In this document: positions 15,683-25,296 of the stretch, piece by piece
Layout of the letters: every line of letters starts with the position of its first letter
How positions within the stretch are numbered: the stretch's first letter is position 1
Origin: Bacteroidales bacterium
GTDB taxonomy: Bacteria; Bacteroidota; Bacteroidia; Bacteroidales; WCHB1-69
DNA length: 51,445 bases
Direction of reading: 5' to 3'
Assembly (NCBI GenBank): GCA_024685175.1
Contig: JAIKWD010000020.1
Location: forward strand, 1-51,445
Notes under the pieces: generated by a model
Told to the model about the DNA's origin: nothing
Databases searched by the model: none
What the model saw: only the letters and a program-made list of their open reading frames with translations
Position numbers and translations under genes: made by a program

Positions 15683-17554
15683 TCAGCCAAAATAGCGGTT
15701 CAGCTCGTCGTTGCCGACGATATGCAGGATGTTTTTCTCGGAAGGCGAGGTGCCGGGGCAGGCGCACGCAAACAGGTCCTGCAGGAAAGCCCTCACCTCC
15801 GTCTCGCTCTTGGGCACATCATAGCGGCCTTTTTTCTGGCGGGCCATACTGATGGCCATATTGCGATGCTTGTCGGCACGATAGAGGAACTGGTTGGTCT
15901 TGAAGGCCTCCACGGCATTCTCGATGATGGCCTGCGTATTGCTCTCCTCTCCGTCGCCCGGGGTGCCGTTGACGGCAAAGTGGGTGTTGTCGATCTTCTC
16001 CAGGTCGTAGCCAAGCTTGTGGAAGTCGTCCTTGAGCGAATCCACCAGGTCGGCCTGCGCCGGCGTGAGCGTGATGGTCTCGGGGAAGAGACTCTGCTGC
16101 ACATTGACGGGCGCATTGTCCAAAGCCAGCATATAGCGATCGTAGAGGATGCGCTCGCGGGCGTTCGGGATGTCGACGATAAAGGCCTGGTCGTTGATTT
16201 TGAAGAAGATGTATTTGTTTTGTGCCACGAAGAACTCCAACGTCTCCGGCACCTCCAGTTTCGTGTCCATCTCGTGGACAGGCTGTGCGGGACAGGTCTC
16301 CAGTTGCAAGCCTTCGCAATGTTCCGTCGTCTCTGTATTGAGGCCTTTGAGGAAATCCTCCCAGCCGCCCATCTGGCCGCGGTCTTTCCATGAGCCGTTG
16401 TTCCCGCCGAAACCTGACGAGCCGTGCGACGAGCGTGCGGGCACCGAATCAAAGGGGTTGTAGTTGGGGTTTATCTTGATGGCCGGAGCCACCACCGTGT
16501 GGTCGGCGGGCATAGGCGGCGGGGGCGCGAGGGCGCCTTCCACGTCGAAGTCCAACTGCGGAGTGAGCGACATCGTGCCCAGCGATTTCTTCACCGCCGC
16601 GTTCAAGAAGCCGAACATCAGCTTCTCGTCCTGCAACTTGACCTCCACTTTGGTGGGGCTCACATTGACATCTATGGCAGATGGATCAATCTCAATCTCA
16701 ATAAAATAAGCGGGGCGATAGCCTTGGGGTATCAACTCCGAATAGGCGGTCTCCACCGCATAGTTGAGCAGGTTGTGCCGCACATAGCGATGGTTGATGA
16801 ACATATACTGTTCGCTCTTACGCTTCTTGGCGTTCTCGGGCTTGGCGATGTAGCCCGTTATCTTCATAAACTCGGTATCTTGTTCAATGGGATAGAGTTT
16901 CTCCTTGAAATGATTGCCGAAGATATGGATGATGCGCTGCTTGAAGTTGGTGGGGTCGAGTTGAAGCAGGGCCTTGCCATTGTGATAGAGCGTGAAGGCC
17001 AGGTCGTGGTGGATGAGTGCCACGCGATAGAACTCCTCTTCGATGTGGGTCATCTCGACATTGTCGGACTTGAGGAAGTTGCGGCGGGCGGGCACGTTGA
17101 AAAAGAGGTTCTTGACGGACACGCTGGTGCCGTCTTGTGTGGGCACCACTTCGTGGGCCTTCACCTGGGAGCCTTCCACGAGCACGAGCGTGCCGTTGGG
17201 CTCTTCCGCGCGCTTGGTCTTGAGTTCCACGTGGGCGATAGCGGCGATGGAAGCCATAGCCTCGCCGCGGAAGCCCTTGGTGGTGAGGCGGGTCAGGTCG
17301 TCGGCACTCTGCAGTTTGGAAGTGGCGTGCCGCTCGAAGCACATCCGCGCGTCGTTGAAGGACATACCCTTGCCGTTGTCGATGACCTGGATCAACGTAC
17401 GGCCCGCATCCTTGACGATGAGCTGGATGTTGGTGGCACCTGCATCCACCGAGTTCTCAAGCAGCTCCTTCACCACGGAGGCGGGGCGCTGCACCACCTC
17501 GCCGGCCGCTATCTGGTTGGCTACGGCGTCGGATAGTAATTTGATGATGTCCAT
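15683..17554 (-). CDS. mutL: DNA mismatch repair protein MutL
   Basis: A 623-residue mismatch-repair matchmaker. The N-terminal GHKL ATPase is intact: NSVDAGATNIQL near residue 33, IDNGKGM, and TKGFRGEAMASIAAI near 92; the transducer domain follows with YMFINHRYVRH. A low-complexity linker (about 330-420) leads to the C-terminal dimerisation domain. There the segment that in endonuclease-type MutL reads DQHAxxExxxE is instead DIPNARERILYDRY (near 455). The CPHGRP-type motif near the end is replaced by CPGTSPSEKNILHIV. The nicking endonuclease therefore appears absent. I recall that MutL proteins of this phylum often diverge here, so this may be a clade trait. It begins 38 bases after the small membrane protein stop, in the same direction. 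Confidence 0.95.
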   Translation of the reverse strand: MDIIKLLSDAVANQIAAGEVVQRPASVVKELLENSVDAGATNIQLIVKDAGRTLIQVIDNGKGMSFNDARMCFERHATSKLQSADDLTRLTTKGFRGEAMASIAAIAHVELKTKRAEEPNGTLVLVEGSQVKAHEVVPTQDGTSVSVKNLFFNVPARRNFLKSDNVEMTHIEEEFYRVALIHHDLAFTLYHNGKALLQLDPTNFKQRIIHIFGNHFKEKLYPIEQDTEFMKITGYIAKPENAKKRKSEQYMFINHRYVRHNLLNYAVETAYSELIPQGYRPAYFIEIEIDPSAIDVNVSPTKVEVKLQDEKLMFGFLNAAVKKSLGTMSLTPQLDFDVEGALAPPPPMPADHTVVAPAIKINPNYNPFDSVPARSSHGSSGFGGNNGSWKDRGQMGGWEDFLKGLNTETTEHCEGLQLETCPAQPVHEMDTKLEVPETLEFFVAQNKYIFFKINDQAFIVDIPNARERILYDRYMLALDNAPVNVQQSLFPETITLTPAQADLVDSLKDDFHKLGYDLEKIDNTHFAVNGTPGDGEESNTQAIIENAVEAFKTNQFLYRADKHRNMAISMARQKKGRYDVPKSETEVRAFLQDLFACACPGTSPSEKNILHIVGNDELNRYFG

Positions 17555-17592
17555 TGTCTTTCAGGTTGACGGTTTGAATTGAACGAGTTCTA

Positions 17593-17838
17593 TTATTTGA
17601 AGAACTTGAAGAAGATAATGGCGATGATGACGGCGAAGAAGAGCATCGTGACGATGGTCAGCCACGGGATGTGCTTATCGTTCTTGTCGTGCCGCCGCTT
17701 GCTGCTCCACTCGCGGTGCAGTTCGTTGGCAAAATCCCTGCGATGGTCGTCTGTAGGTTTTTGTTCGTCAGGGGTATAGAAGCGAGGTTTGTATTTGAAC
17801 TCTCTGGGCTCGGGTTTTTCAAAATTAAAGAGTGCCAT
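17593..17838 (-). CDS. Small membrane protein upstream of mutL
   Basis: 81 residues from ATG 17838 (MALFNFEKPEPREFKYKPRF); longer forms upstream run through promoter sequence and are rejected. A charged cytoplasmic part containing KPRFYTPDEQKP and a basic stretch (SSKRRHDKNDKH) is followed by one C-terminal membrane segment (WLTIVTMLFFAVIIAIIFF). I recognise it as a conserved small protein of the phylum found near mutL, but know no function. A -7 element lies 22 bases upstream, so this gene probably leads the transcript with mutL and the ABC ATPase. Confidence 0.7.
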   Translation of the reverse strand: MALFNFEKPEPREFKYKPRFYTPDEQKPTDDHRRDFANELHREWSSKRRHDKNDKHIPWLTIVTMLFFAVIIAIIFFKFFK

Positions 17839-17859
17839 AATGGTGGGTTTTATTCGTGG

Positions 17860-17867
17860 CAAAGATA
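17860..17867 (-). promoter_or_regulatory. -7 element for the small protein-mutL-ABC ATPase transcript
   Basis: TATCTTTG on the reverse strand, preceded by a T-rich run, 22 bases before the ATG at 17838. It matches the phylum -7 consensus TAnnTTTG. Confidence 0.6.
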
Positions 17868-17966
17868 CAAAAAAAATAGGCGGACACTCAGAATTCAAAA
17901 TCCTGAATTCAAAATCCAAAGTATAGAGCTGCCGATAAACTTGGTTCTTCGGTTTATTGAATCATT

Positions 17967-17998
17967 CTATCCGCTAACTGCTATCGGCTAATCGCTAA
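17967..17998. repeat. Heptameric TAGCNNN tandem repeat
   Basis: Read on the reverse strand: TAGCGAT, TAGCCGA, TAGCAGT, TAGCGGA, TAGA. Four 7-base units begin with TAGC. The same type of array occurs at 22513, 26707 and 46568. Confidence 0.65.
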
Positions 17999-18004
17999 AA
18001 ATAC

Positions 18005-18012
18005 TATCTTTG
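18005..18012 (+). promoter_or_regulatory. -7 element for gltX
   Basis: TATCTTTG, 20 bases before the gltX ATG. The expected -33 region lies within the heptamer repeat and contains no clear TTG. Confidence 0.6.
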
Positions 18013-18032
18013 CAGCCTTAAAAAACAACCCT

Positions 18033-19547
18033 ATGAATCCGAGAGTCAGATTTGCGCCAAGTCCTACGGGACCGTTACACATCGGCGGCGTGCGCACCGC
18101 CTTATACAACTATCTGTTCGCCAAGAAGAACAATGGCACTTTATTGTTGAGAATAGAGGACACTGACCAGACCCGTTTCGTGGAGGGTGCCGAGGCCTAC
18201 ATCATCGAGGCCTTCCAGTGGTTAGGCATTACCTTCGACGAGGGCGTGGGGATCGGCGGCGAGTACGGTCCGTACCGCCAGTCGGAGCGCAAGGCCCTGT
18301 ACAAGCCCTATGCTGAGCAACTTGTGCGCGATGGCTGGGCCTACTACGCCTTTGACACGCCAGAAGAGCTCGACGCCAAGCGCAAAGAGGCCGAGAGCCA
18401 AAAGAAGACATTCCAATACGACGCCAACACCCGCTCCGAGATGGTCAACTCGCTGACCCTTCCCGCCGAAGAGGTCAAGCGTCGCCTCGAAGCCGGCGAC
18501 CACTTCGTTGTCCGCTTCAAATATCCCGCCAACACGGACATCCACGTACAAGACCTCATCCGCGGCGAGGTGGTCATCAACTCCAACCTACTGGACGACA
18601 AGGTCTTGTACAAATCCGACGGTATGCCCACCTACCATCTGGCCAACATTGTGGACGACCATCTGATGAAGATCACGCACGTCATCCGTGGCGAGGAGTG
18701 GTTGCCATCGGCACCGCTGCACGTGATGCTCTACAAGGCCTTCGGCTGGGACGCCCCTCAGTTCGCCCACCTGCCCTTGTTGCTCAAACCCGACGGCAAC
18801 GGCAAGTTGAGCAAGCGCGACGGCGACCGTCTCGGCTTCCCCGTATTCCCCTTGCAGTGGCACGACCCCAAGAGCGGCGAGACCTCCTCGGGCTACCGCG
18901 AATCGGGCTACCTGCCCGAAGCCGTGGTCAATATGCTGGTCCTGCTGGGTTGGAATCCCGGCAACGACCAGGAGCTGATGACGATGAACGAGCTCATCAA
19001 CCTGTTCTCCATTGACAAGATCAGCAAGGCGGGAGCCAAGTTCTCCTTGGATAAGGCCAAGTGGTTCAACCACGAGTACATTCTCGGCAAGAGTGCTGCC
19101 GAGCTGCATCCTTACTTCACCCCGGCGCTCGAGGCGCACGGAGTGCACTGCTCCGATGAATATGTCGAGAAGGTCATCGATCTGGTCAAGGACCGTCTGA
19201 ACTTCACGGGCGACTTTTGGGAGCAGGCCTGCTATTTCTTCGAGGCCCCGACCGAGTATGACCCGCAGGCGCTGAAGAAACGTTGGAAAGAGGGCACGGG
19301 CGAGAAACTGCGCGTCATCGACCAGATGCTGCAAGACATCAAGCCGTTCGACAAAGACAAGGCCCACGACAACGTGATGAAGTACATCCAAGACAACGAA
19401 CTCAATATGGGACAGGTGCTCAACAGTCTGCGCATCGCATTGGTCGGCACCGCCAGAGGTCCCGAATTGTTCAGCATCATCGAGTTGATGGGCGTGGACG
19501 AGGTCCATCGTCGCGTGGAACGTGCTGTGGAGGTTGTCAATCTTTAA
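18033..19547 (+). CDS. gltX: Glutamyl-tRNA synthetase
   Basis: 504 residues, class I synthetase that charges tRNA-Glu with glutamate (and tRNA-Gln in organisms using the amidotransferase route). The N-terminal [14 protein letters not shown] holds the HIGH motif near residue 15, then [12 protein letters not shown] and [10 protein letters not shown]; the KMSKS equivalent is KLSKRDGDR near residue 258. The anticodon-binding C-terminal half is full length. The start is the first ATG after a promoter box. tex follows after 9 bases on the same strand, so the two are probably co-transcribed. Confidence 0.97.
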   Translation: MNPRVRFAPSPTGPLHIGGVRTALYNYLFAKKNNGTLLLRIEDTDQTRFVEGAEAYIIEAFQWLGITFDEGVGIGGEYGPYRQSERKALYKPYAEQLVRDGWAYYAFDTPEELDAKRKEAESQKKTFQYDANTRSEMVNSLTLPAEEVKRRLEAGDHFVVRFKYPANTDIHVQDLIRGEVVINSNLLDDKVLYKSDGMPTYHLANIVDDHLMKITHVIRGEEWLPSAPLHVMLYKAFGWDAPQFAHLPLLLKPDGNGKLSKRDGDRLGFPVFPLQWHDPKSGETSSGYRESGYLPEAVVNMLVLLGWNPGNDQELMTMNELINLFSIDKISKAGAKFSLDKAKWFNHEYILGKSAAELHPYFTPALEAHGVHCSDEYVEKVIDLVKDRLNFTGDFWEQACYFFEAPTEYDPQALKKRWKEGTGEKLRVIDQMLQDIKPFDKDKAHDNVMKYIQDNELNMGQVLNSLRIALVGTARGPELFSIIELMGVDEVHRRVERAVEVVNL

Positions 19548-19556
19548 TCTTTAGGA

Positions 19557-21692
19557 ATGAAAAACTACGCTAAACTCATCGCCGACGAGTTGCATCTCAC
19601 CGAGGAACAGGTCAAGAACACCTTGGATTTGCTGGCCGGCGGTGCCACCATACCTTTTGTCGCCCGTTACCGCAAGGAGGCCACGGGCAGTTTGGACGAG
19701 GTACAGATCGGTCAGATCAAGGAGTTGCACACCCGATGGATGGAGTTGGACAAGCGGCGTGCCGCCATTTTGGAATCCATCCGCGAGCAGGACAAGTTGA
19801 CGCCCGCCTTGGAGGCCCAGATCAACGAAGCCGCCACGATGGGTGAGTTGGAGGACCTGTACCTCCCCTACCGGCCCAAGCGCAAGACCCGCGCGAGTGT
19901 GGCCGCCGAGAAGGGGCTGGAGCCGTTGGCCAAGGCCATCGCCGCGCAGCAGCCCGCCGACTTGGAGAAACTGGCACGGCCCTTCGTCAACGCAGACAAA
20001 GGCATTGGGAATGTGGAGGAGGCCTTGGCCGGCGCGCGCGACATCATCGCCGAGCGCATCAGTGAGAGCCTCTCCGTTCGCGCGCGCCTGCGCAACACCT
20101 TCCGCAAACACAGCCGCATCTACAGCAAGCGTGTCAAGGACAAGGTGGACGAAGGCGAGAAATACAAGATCTACTATGATGCCGACGAGTACCTGCCCAA
20201 GGCCCCGTCGCACCGCATCCTCGCGATGTTCCGCGGCGAGGAAGAGGGCATCCTGCGGCTCACCATCGAGCCGGACGAGGATAAGACCCTCGATATGCTG
20301 AAACATGCGCTCATCCGCAACAACAGCAACTGCGCCCAACAGGTCTGGATGGCCGCCTCCGACGCCTACAAGCGCCTGTTGCAGCCGCAACTCGAGACCG
20401 AGATGCGCAAACTATACAAGGAGAAAGCCGACACCGAGGCCATCGACGTGTTCACACAGAACGCACGGCAACTGCTGATGGCCGCCCCACTGGGTCAGGT
20501 CACCACGTTGGCCATCGACCCGGGATTCCGCACCGGCTGCAAGGTGGTGATACTCGACCCGCAGGGCCGACTTCTGCACAACGAGACCATCTACCCGCAT
20601 CCGCCCGTTGGCCAATACAAGTTGGCCTCCGACAAGCTCAAGCGGCTGGTGTTGCAATACAAGGTGGACGCCATCGCTATCGGCAATGGCACCGCCGGGC
20701 GGGAGACGGAGAAGTTCGTCCGTTACATCCCCTTCGAGCGCGATGTCAAGGCCTATATGGTCAACGAGAGCGGCGCGTCCGTCTATTCGGCGTCCGCAGT
20801 GGCGAGGGAGGAGTTCCCCGACTATGACGTGACCGTGCGCGGCGCCGTTTCCATCGGTCGGCGACTGATGGACCCGCTGGCGGAGTTGGTCAAGATCGAC
20901 CCCAAGTCCATCGGTGTGGGCCAATACCAGCACGACGTCAACCAGAAGCGTTTGCAGGAGAGTCTGCAAGCGACCGTGGAGAGTTGCGTCAACCGCGTGG
21001 GTGTGGAGCTGAACACCGCCAGCAAGGAGTTGCTGTCATACGTCTCCGGCGTGGGCCCTGCGCTGGCTCAGAACATCATTGACTACCGCAACGAGCACGG
21101 CGCCTTCGCCTCGCGCGCGAGTCTGATGAACGTGCCACGCTTCGGCGCCAAGGCCTTCGAACAGGCCGCGGGCTTCCTCCGCATCAGAGATGCCGAGAAC
21201 CCGCTCGACCGCAGCGCCGTGCACCCCGAGAGCTACCCCGTGGTCCAAAAGATGGCCGATGACCTGCACTGCTCCGTGACCGACCTCATACAGAAAGAGG
21301 AACTGCGCAAAAGTATTGACCTTCAGCACTATGTAACCAGCACAACGGGTATGCCCACCCTCAAGGACATAATGCAGGAACTGGCCAAGCCCGGCCGCGA
21401 CCCGAGAAGCCACTACGAGATGTTCGAGTTCGACAAGCATGTCCAGAAGATGGAAGACCTTACTCCCGGTATGGTGCTGCCCGGCATCGTCACCAACATC
21501 ACCAACTTCGGCTGCTTTGTGGACATCGGCATACATCAGGACGGACTCGTGCACATCAGCAACCTGTCCGACAGGCGTGTCGAGTCGCCCAACGAGGTGG
21601 TGCGCCTCAACCAAAAGGTGATGGTCAAGGTCATCGGCGTGGAACCCGAGCGCAAGCGCATCAGTCTCTCGATGCGAGGGGTGGAACAATAA
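19557..21692 (+). CDS. tex: Tex-family transcription accessory protein (S1 RNA-binding)
   Basis: 711 residues, the usual Tex length. Order: N-terminal Tex domain with the YRKEATGSLDEVQI motif (about 40-60), a YqgF/RNase H-like core (TLAIDPGFRTGCKVVIL near 318, AIGNGTAGRETEKF), helix-hairpin-helix segments (ELLSYVSGVGPALAQNII, MNVPRFGAKAFEQAAGFLRI) and a C-terminal S1 domain (LTPGMVLPGIVTNITNFGCFVDIG, DGLVHISNLSDR). Tex proteins are nucleic-acid binding factors linked to transcription and RNA metabolism; the precise role in this phylum is unclear. It starts 9 bases after gltX. The nuclease gene follows after 12 bases. Confidence 0.95.
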   Translation: MKNYAKLIADELHLTEEQVKNTLDLLAGGATIPFVARYRKEATGSLDEVQIGQIKELHTRWMELDKRRAAILESIREQDKLTPALEAQINEAATMGELEDLYLPYRPKRKTRASVAAEKGLEPLAKAIAAQQPADLEKLARPFVNADKGIGNVEEALAGARDIIAERISESLSVRARLRNTFRKHSRIYSKRVKDKVDEGEKYKIYYDADEYLPKAPSHRILAMFRGEEEGILRLTIEPDEDKTLDMLKHALIRNNSNCAQQVWMAASDAYKRLLQPQLETEMRKLYKEKADTEAIDVFTQNARQLLMAAPLGQVTTLAIDPGFRTGCKVVILDPQGRLLHNETIYPHPPVGQYKLASDKLKRLVLQYKVDAIAIGNGTAGRETEKFVRYIPFERDVKAYMVNESGASVYSASAVAREEFPDYDVTVRGAVSIGRRLMDPLAELVKIDPKSIGVGQYQHDVNQKRLQESLQATVESCVNRVGVELNTASKELLSYVSGVGPALAQNIIDYRNEHGAFASRASLMNVPRFGAKAFEQAAGFLRIRDAENPLDRSAVHPESYPVVQKMADDLHCSVTDLIQKEELRKSIDLQHYVTSTTGMPTLKDIMQELAKPGRDPRSHYEMFEFDKHVQKMEDLTPGMVLPGIVTNITNFGCFVDIGIHQDGLVHISNLSDRRVESPNEVVRLNQKVMVKVIGVEPERKRISLSMRGVEQ

Positions 21693-21704
21693 TCGTCGAA
21701 AGCT

Positions 21705-22517
21705 ATGGCCAAGAGTTCCATCAGAAAAGTCATCATCCCCTTACTCTGCATCGTCATCGTCAGCGGATTGTGGGTCTTGTACACCCACAAGTCCAAGGAA
21801 AAGGGCTCCGCGGAGGATGTCTCTGCTATGCCCGACTTGTTGGAGATTCCCGTCTCCGGCAACGGACAGCCAGAGCAAATCATCGAGCACACGGGGTTCA
21901 CGGTCAGCTACAACTCCAAATGGCGGGAGCCCAACTGGGTGGCCTACGAGTTGACGCGCGACGAGAGTTACGGCAGGGTGGAACGTTACGACCATTTCGA
22001 CCCGGATCCTGATGTCGTGGGCGTGTGTCCCGAGTACTGGGACTACTCCGACTCTCCGTACGACCGTGGGCATATGGCCCCTGCGGGCGATATGAAATGG
22101 GACAAGAACGCGATGCGGGAGAGTTTCTATATGTCCAACATCTGTCCGCAGAACCACAACCTCAACGACGGCGACTGGAAGCTGTTGGAGCAGCAGATAT
22201 GGGAGTATGCGCGCCAAAACGGGCACGTCTATGTGGTGTGTGGTCCCATAGTGTCCGACCATCCCAAGACCATCGGCAAGCACCGCGTGGCCGTGCCCGA
22301 CGCCTTTTTCAAGGTATTGTTATGCAAGATCGGTGGCCAATGGCAAGCCATCGGCTTCTATTTCAAAAACAGGGCGGGCAGCAAGCCGCTCGGCACCTAT
22401 TGCAAGAGCATCGACCAGATCGAACAGATGACGGGCATCGATTTCTTCCCGAAGTTGGAAGACAGCCTTGAAGACAGGATTGAGGCGCAATACGACCGCT
22501 CCGCGTGGGGGATTTAG
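21705..22517 (+). CDS. DNA/RNA non-specific endonuclease (NucA/EndoG type), exported
   Basis: 270 residues. An N-terminal hydrophobic segment (VIIPLLCIVIVSGLWVLYT, residues about 9-27) without a clear cleavage site suggests a membrane-anchored periplasmic or surface nuclease. The beta-beta-alpha-metal active site is visible as DRGHMAPAGDM (His general base) followed by MSNICPQNHNLNDGDW, whose Asn residues bind Mg. The later segment HVYVVCGPIV and FFKVLL is typical of the family. It probably digests extracellular nucleic acid for nutrition. It follows tex by 12 bases and may be co-transcribed with gltX-tex. Confidence 0.9.
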   Translation: MAKSSIRKVIIPLLCIVIVSGLWVLYTHKSKEKGSAEDVSAMPDLLEIPVSGNGQPEQIIEHTGFTVSYNSKWREPNWVAYELTRDESYGRVERYDHFDPDPDVVGVCPEYWDYSDSPYDRGHMAPAGDMKWDKNAMRESFYMSNICPQNHNLNDGDWKLLEQQIWEYARQNGHVYVVCGPIVSDHPKTIGKHRVAVPDAFFKVLLCKIGGQWQAIGFYFKNRAGSKPLGTYCKSIDQIEQMTGIDFFPKLEDSLEDRIEAQYDRSAWGI

Positions 22518-22530
22518 CGGATAGCGATTG
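22513..22530. repeat. Short TAGCGGA heptamer array
   Basis: TTTAGCGGATAGCGATTG, overlapping the nuclease stop codon: two TAGCNNN units of the family seen at 17967, 26707 and 46568. Confidence 0.5.
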
Positions 22531-22602
22531 AAGAGACATTGTGATTTTTTATGAGCTTATGTTTTTCAGGATCGATGAGCTGTACGCTTCCCATGTTCGG
22601 GG

Positions 22603-23472
22603 TTATCGTATTCCGAAAATATTTTGGAAAAACTCCACCGTAAGGGCCACCACCTCCTTGCGATGGCGGGTAATGGTATGGTTTTCGCCTTTCACCACCT
22701 GCAAGGTCGCGTGGTCGCCGTAGGTCGCCTTGAAGCGTTCGCTGCACCACATCGGCACGATGCCGTCGTGGTCGCCGTGCAGCAGGAGGACAGGTCCTGT
22801 GTAGGCCGCCGCCGTACCGTAGATGTCCAACTGCTGTGTGGTTAGAAGATACTCACGGCCCAACTTCAGCGCGCCCCAACAGCGGATGAACGCTGGCGGG
22901 TCGGCCGGGTCGAACGTGGCGTTGAAAAACCTGCCACCTTGGCACGCCTCTTTGATGACGGAACCCGGAGCAATCAGCACTACGCCATCGGGGACGGGGA
23001 TTTCGGTCGCCAAACGGCCGGCGGTCATCGAGGCGATTACACCGCCCTGAGAATGTCCCAAGAGACCGATGCCCTCCACATACTTCAGCTGTCGCACATA
23101 GGCCCATACGGCCTTTGCATCGGCCAGTTCTTTCTCGATAGTCATATCCTGCAAGCGTCCAGCGCTTTTGCCATGGCCGTCGAAGTCGAATCGAATGGAG
23201 GCAATACCCGCTTTGGCCAATCCCTTGGCAAGCGCGGGTATCGGGTTGTAGTCCTTGCTGGAAAAGATCCCGTGCATCAGGATGACCATCGGACAGCGAT
23301 CCGTCTCTGGGTTAAAGTCTTTCGGCAAGGTTACTTTGAACGCGATTTCCCCTTCGGGACCCTTTATCGGGCCCTTTGCGGGACACCTCTGGCCGTAAGC
23401 CCCATACGCGAAAAGGCAAAGACAGCCCGACAGGGCAAAAAGCAAGATTAGAGGCAACAATTTTATTTTCAT
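22603..23472 (-). CDS. Secreted/lipoprotein alpha/beta hydrolase (esterase-like)
   Basis: 289 residues from ATG 23472 (MKIKLLPLILLFALSGC). Two upstream ATGs are possible but would place extra residues before the signal sequence. The lipobox LSGC suggests a lipoprotein on the cell envelope. Catalytic elements: oxyanion loop VILMHGIFSSKDYNP, nucleophile GHSQGG near residue 145, an acid in LHGDHDGIVP, and His in GENHTI near the end. The fold resembles feruloyl/cinnamoyl esterases and related acyl hydrolases, so a role in polysaccharide side-chain cleavage is plausible but not shown. It converges on the nuclease gene. Confidence 0.8.
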   Translation of the reverse strand: MKIKLLPLILLFALSGCLCLFAYGAYGQRCPAKGPIKGPEGEIAFKVTLPKDFNPETDRCPMVILMHGIFSSKDYNPIPALAKGLAKAGIASIRFDFDGHGKSAGRLQDMTIEKELADAKAVWAYVRQLKYVEGIGLLGHSQGGVIASMTAGRLATEIPVPDGVVLIAPGSVIKEACQGGRFFNATFDPADPPAFIRCWGALKLGREYLLTTQQLDIYGTAAAYTGPVLLLHGDHDGIVPMWCSERFKATYGDHATLQVVKGENHTITRHRKEVVALTVEFFQNIFGIR

Positions 23473-23540
23473 AATGAAGAGTTTATTCATCATATTATCC
23501 GAAAGGAATCGGATGGGGTGCGACACAGCATGGGTTGCTT

Positions 23541-24596
23541 TTACCGCAACGCCTGCACTATACTCGTGGCCGCGTGTCCGTCGCCGTACAAGTCATCGAT
23601 GAAGATGGGCGGCATCTCGAGGAAGTTACGGGCAGTGGTCACGATGTCCAGATGGTTGTGGCCGAGCAGATGGTTGTAGCCGCGGGCGCACAACTCCATC
23701 CATTCCGTCTCCTCGCGCAAGGTGAGGCAATATTTGTGGGCAAAGTAGGCCTCCTTCTGCACACCGCCGCTGTCAGTGAGCACTAGCCGGCAATGATTCA
23801 GCAGATACAGCATCTCCAGGTAGCCGACGGGGTCGATGAAGGTGATGGGCGAATTGTCAATAGGATACTCGATCTCCTGCATCTTGAGACGGGTGCGCGG
23901 GTGCAAGGGCATCACCACGGGCACGAACCGGGTGATGAGTTCCAGTGACAGCAACAACTCCCTCAAAATCTCGGGGTCGTCGGTATTCTCGGCGCGGTGC
24001 ATCGTGGTCAGCACAAAGCGGTCGGGCAACTCGGCGTGCGGTTTTCTGGCCTTTGGGGCAAAATAGAGCGCGGCATCTTTCATCACATCGCCGGTATAGA
24101 TAATTTTGGTCGGATCGATTCCTTCGTTCAGCAGGTTCCGCATCGCGGTGTCGGTAGGCACGAAGAGAATGTCGCTGAGTTTGTCCGTTTCCATACGGTT
24201 GTACTCCTCCTGCATTTTCATGTTGAAAGAGCGGAGTCCGGCCTCCACGTGACAGAGTCTCACTCCACACTGGTGGGCGGCCTGTGCGCCGGCCAACGTC
24301 GAGTCCGTGTCGCCGTAGACCAGCAACGCGTCGGGACCTTCCTTTTCGATGACCGCCGCAATCTGTTCTTGCATCCGCAACACCATCTCTCGGTGCGAAA
24401 GACTGTGCACACCCAAGTTGTAGTCGGGCTCACGCAGACCCATCTCCTCGAAGAAAAGTTGCGACATATTGGCGTCGAAGTGTTGTCCAGTATGGACCAG
24501 CACCTCGCTCATATTGGGGGTGCGTGCCAACTCGGCACTCACCATCGCGGCTTTCACAAACTGGGGGCGCGCCCCTATCACGTTGAGTATCTTCAT
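23541..24596 (-). CDS. wecB: UDP-N-acetylglucosamine 2-epimerase (non-hydrolysing)
   Basis: 351 residues. Converts UDP-GlcNAc to UDP-ManNAc in the cytoplasm for cell-surface polysaccharide synthesis. It opens with IGARPQFVKAAMVSAEL, has VHTGQHFDANMS, DALLVYGDTDSTLAGA, HVEAGLRSFN, and the nucleotide-binding LTDSGGVQKEAYF near residue 270. All are family hallmarks. Its ATG is 1 base after the ispD stop, so it is tightly coupled to ispD; the M20 peptidase gene lies upstream of both. It is not in a polysaccharide cluster here, which suggests a general rather than locus-specific supply of ManNAc. Confidence 0.93.
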   Translation of the reverse strand: MKILNVIGARPQFVKAAMVSAELARTPNMSEVLVHTGQHFDANMSQLFFEEMGLREPDYNLGVHSLSHREMVLRMQEQIAAVIEKEGPDALLVYGDTDSTLAGAQAAHQCGVRLCHVEAGLRSFNMKMQEEYNRMETDKLSDILFVPTDTAMRNLLNEGIDPTKIIYTGDVMKDAALYFAPKARKPHAELPDRFVLTTMHRAENTDDPEILRELLLSLELITRFVPVVMPLHPRTRLKMQEIEYPIDNSPITFIDPVGYLEMLYLLNHCRLVLTDSGGVQKEAYFAHKYCLTLREETEWMELCARGYNHLLGHNHLDIVTTARNFLEMPPIFIDDLYGDGHAATSIVQALR

Positions 24597-24597
24597 T

Positions 24598-25281
24598 CTA
24601 AATTCTATCCATCAGGTTATCGAAATCATCGGCGTAGGTCACCTTGAAATTCTTGGGGTCGCCCAGTACCAAGCGGACGGGCACCTCCGGCGCATAGCGC
24701 GTCACCAAGCCGCTCTCGTCTGTCGGGGCAAAGTCGCCGTCGGACCACAGGTTCTCGAAGCAGGCGACCAGCAAGCGGGCGCGGAAGGCCTGCGGTGTCT
24801 GGGCATAATATAGTCCCGCACGGTCAAGAGTCTCCACCAGCGAGCCATCCGCCGAGCCGCGCAACACCGTGTCGGTGGCGGGCAGCGCCGTGACCGCCGC
24901 CTGGTTGGTCGCCAAGGCGTCCAGCAAGTCATCGACAATGCGGACGGTCAATCCGGGACGGGCGGCATCGTGCAACAGGAGGATGTCATCGGGACGCTGG
25001 GCGAAGAGACGCGTCGCGTTCCACGACGACTGAAAACGCTCCGTCCCACCCCCCACCAGACGCGTGATCTTGGGGTATGTGGCTACCAGATGTTGGCGAA
25101 TCCCATCGGGGTAGTCCGCGGGCAACACGACGACTATCTCGTCGATGCGAGGGTGCTGCTGGAATGTCGTCAAGGCGTACTCCATCAGCATCTTTCCGTT
25201 GACCGGAACGAACTGTTTGGGAATGTCCCCGCCCGTGCGGAGGCCCTTGCCCGCCGCCATCAAAATTGCCACATTGCTCAT
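24598..25281 (-). CDS. ispD: 2-C-methyl-D-erythritol 4-phosphate cytidylyltransferase
   Basis: 227 residues. Transfers CMP to MEP in the non-mevalonate isoprenoid pathway. The nucleotide-binding N-terminus AILMAAGKGLRTGGDIPKQF and the segment LLHDAARPGLT, then QTPQAFRA and TDESGLVTRYAPEVPVRLVLGDPKNFKVTYADD, are diagnostic. Full length for the family. It starts 15 bases after the M20 peptidase stop and is followed at once by wecB. Confidence 0.95.
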   Translation of the reverse strand: MSNVAILMAAGKGLRTGGDIPKQFVPVNGKMLMEYALTTFQQHPRIDEIVVVLPADYPDGIRQHLVATYPKITRLVGGGTERFQSSWNATRLFAQRPDDILLLHDAARPGLTVRIVDDLLDALATNQAAVTALPATDTVLRGSADGSLVETLDRAGLYYAQTPQAFRARLLVACFENLWSDGDFAPTDESGLVTRYAPEVPVRLVLGDPKNFKVTYADDFDNLMDRI

Positions 25282-25296
25282 AGAATCGCTTCTGCT

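Noticed and set aside
16424-17536. 370-codon forward frame opposite mutL
   Set aside because: Antisense to conserved MutL ATPase motifs and without any family signature.
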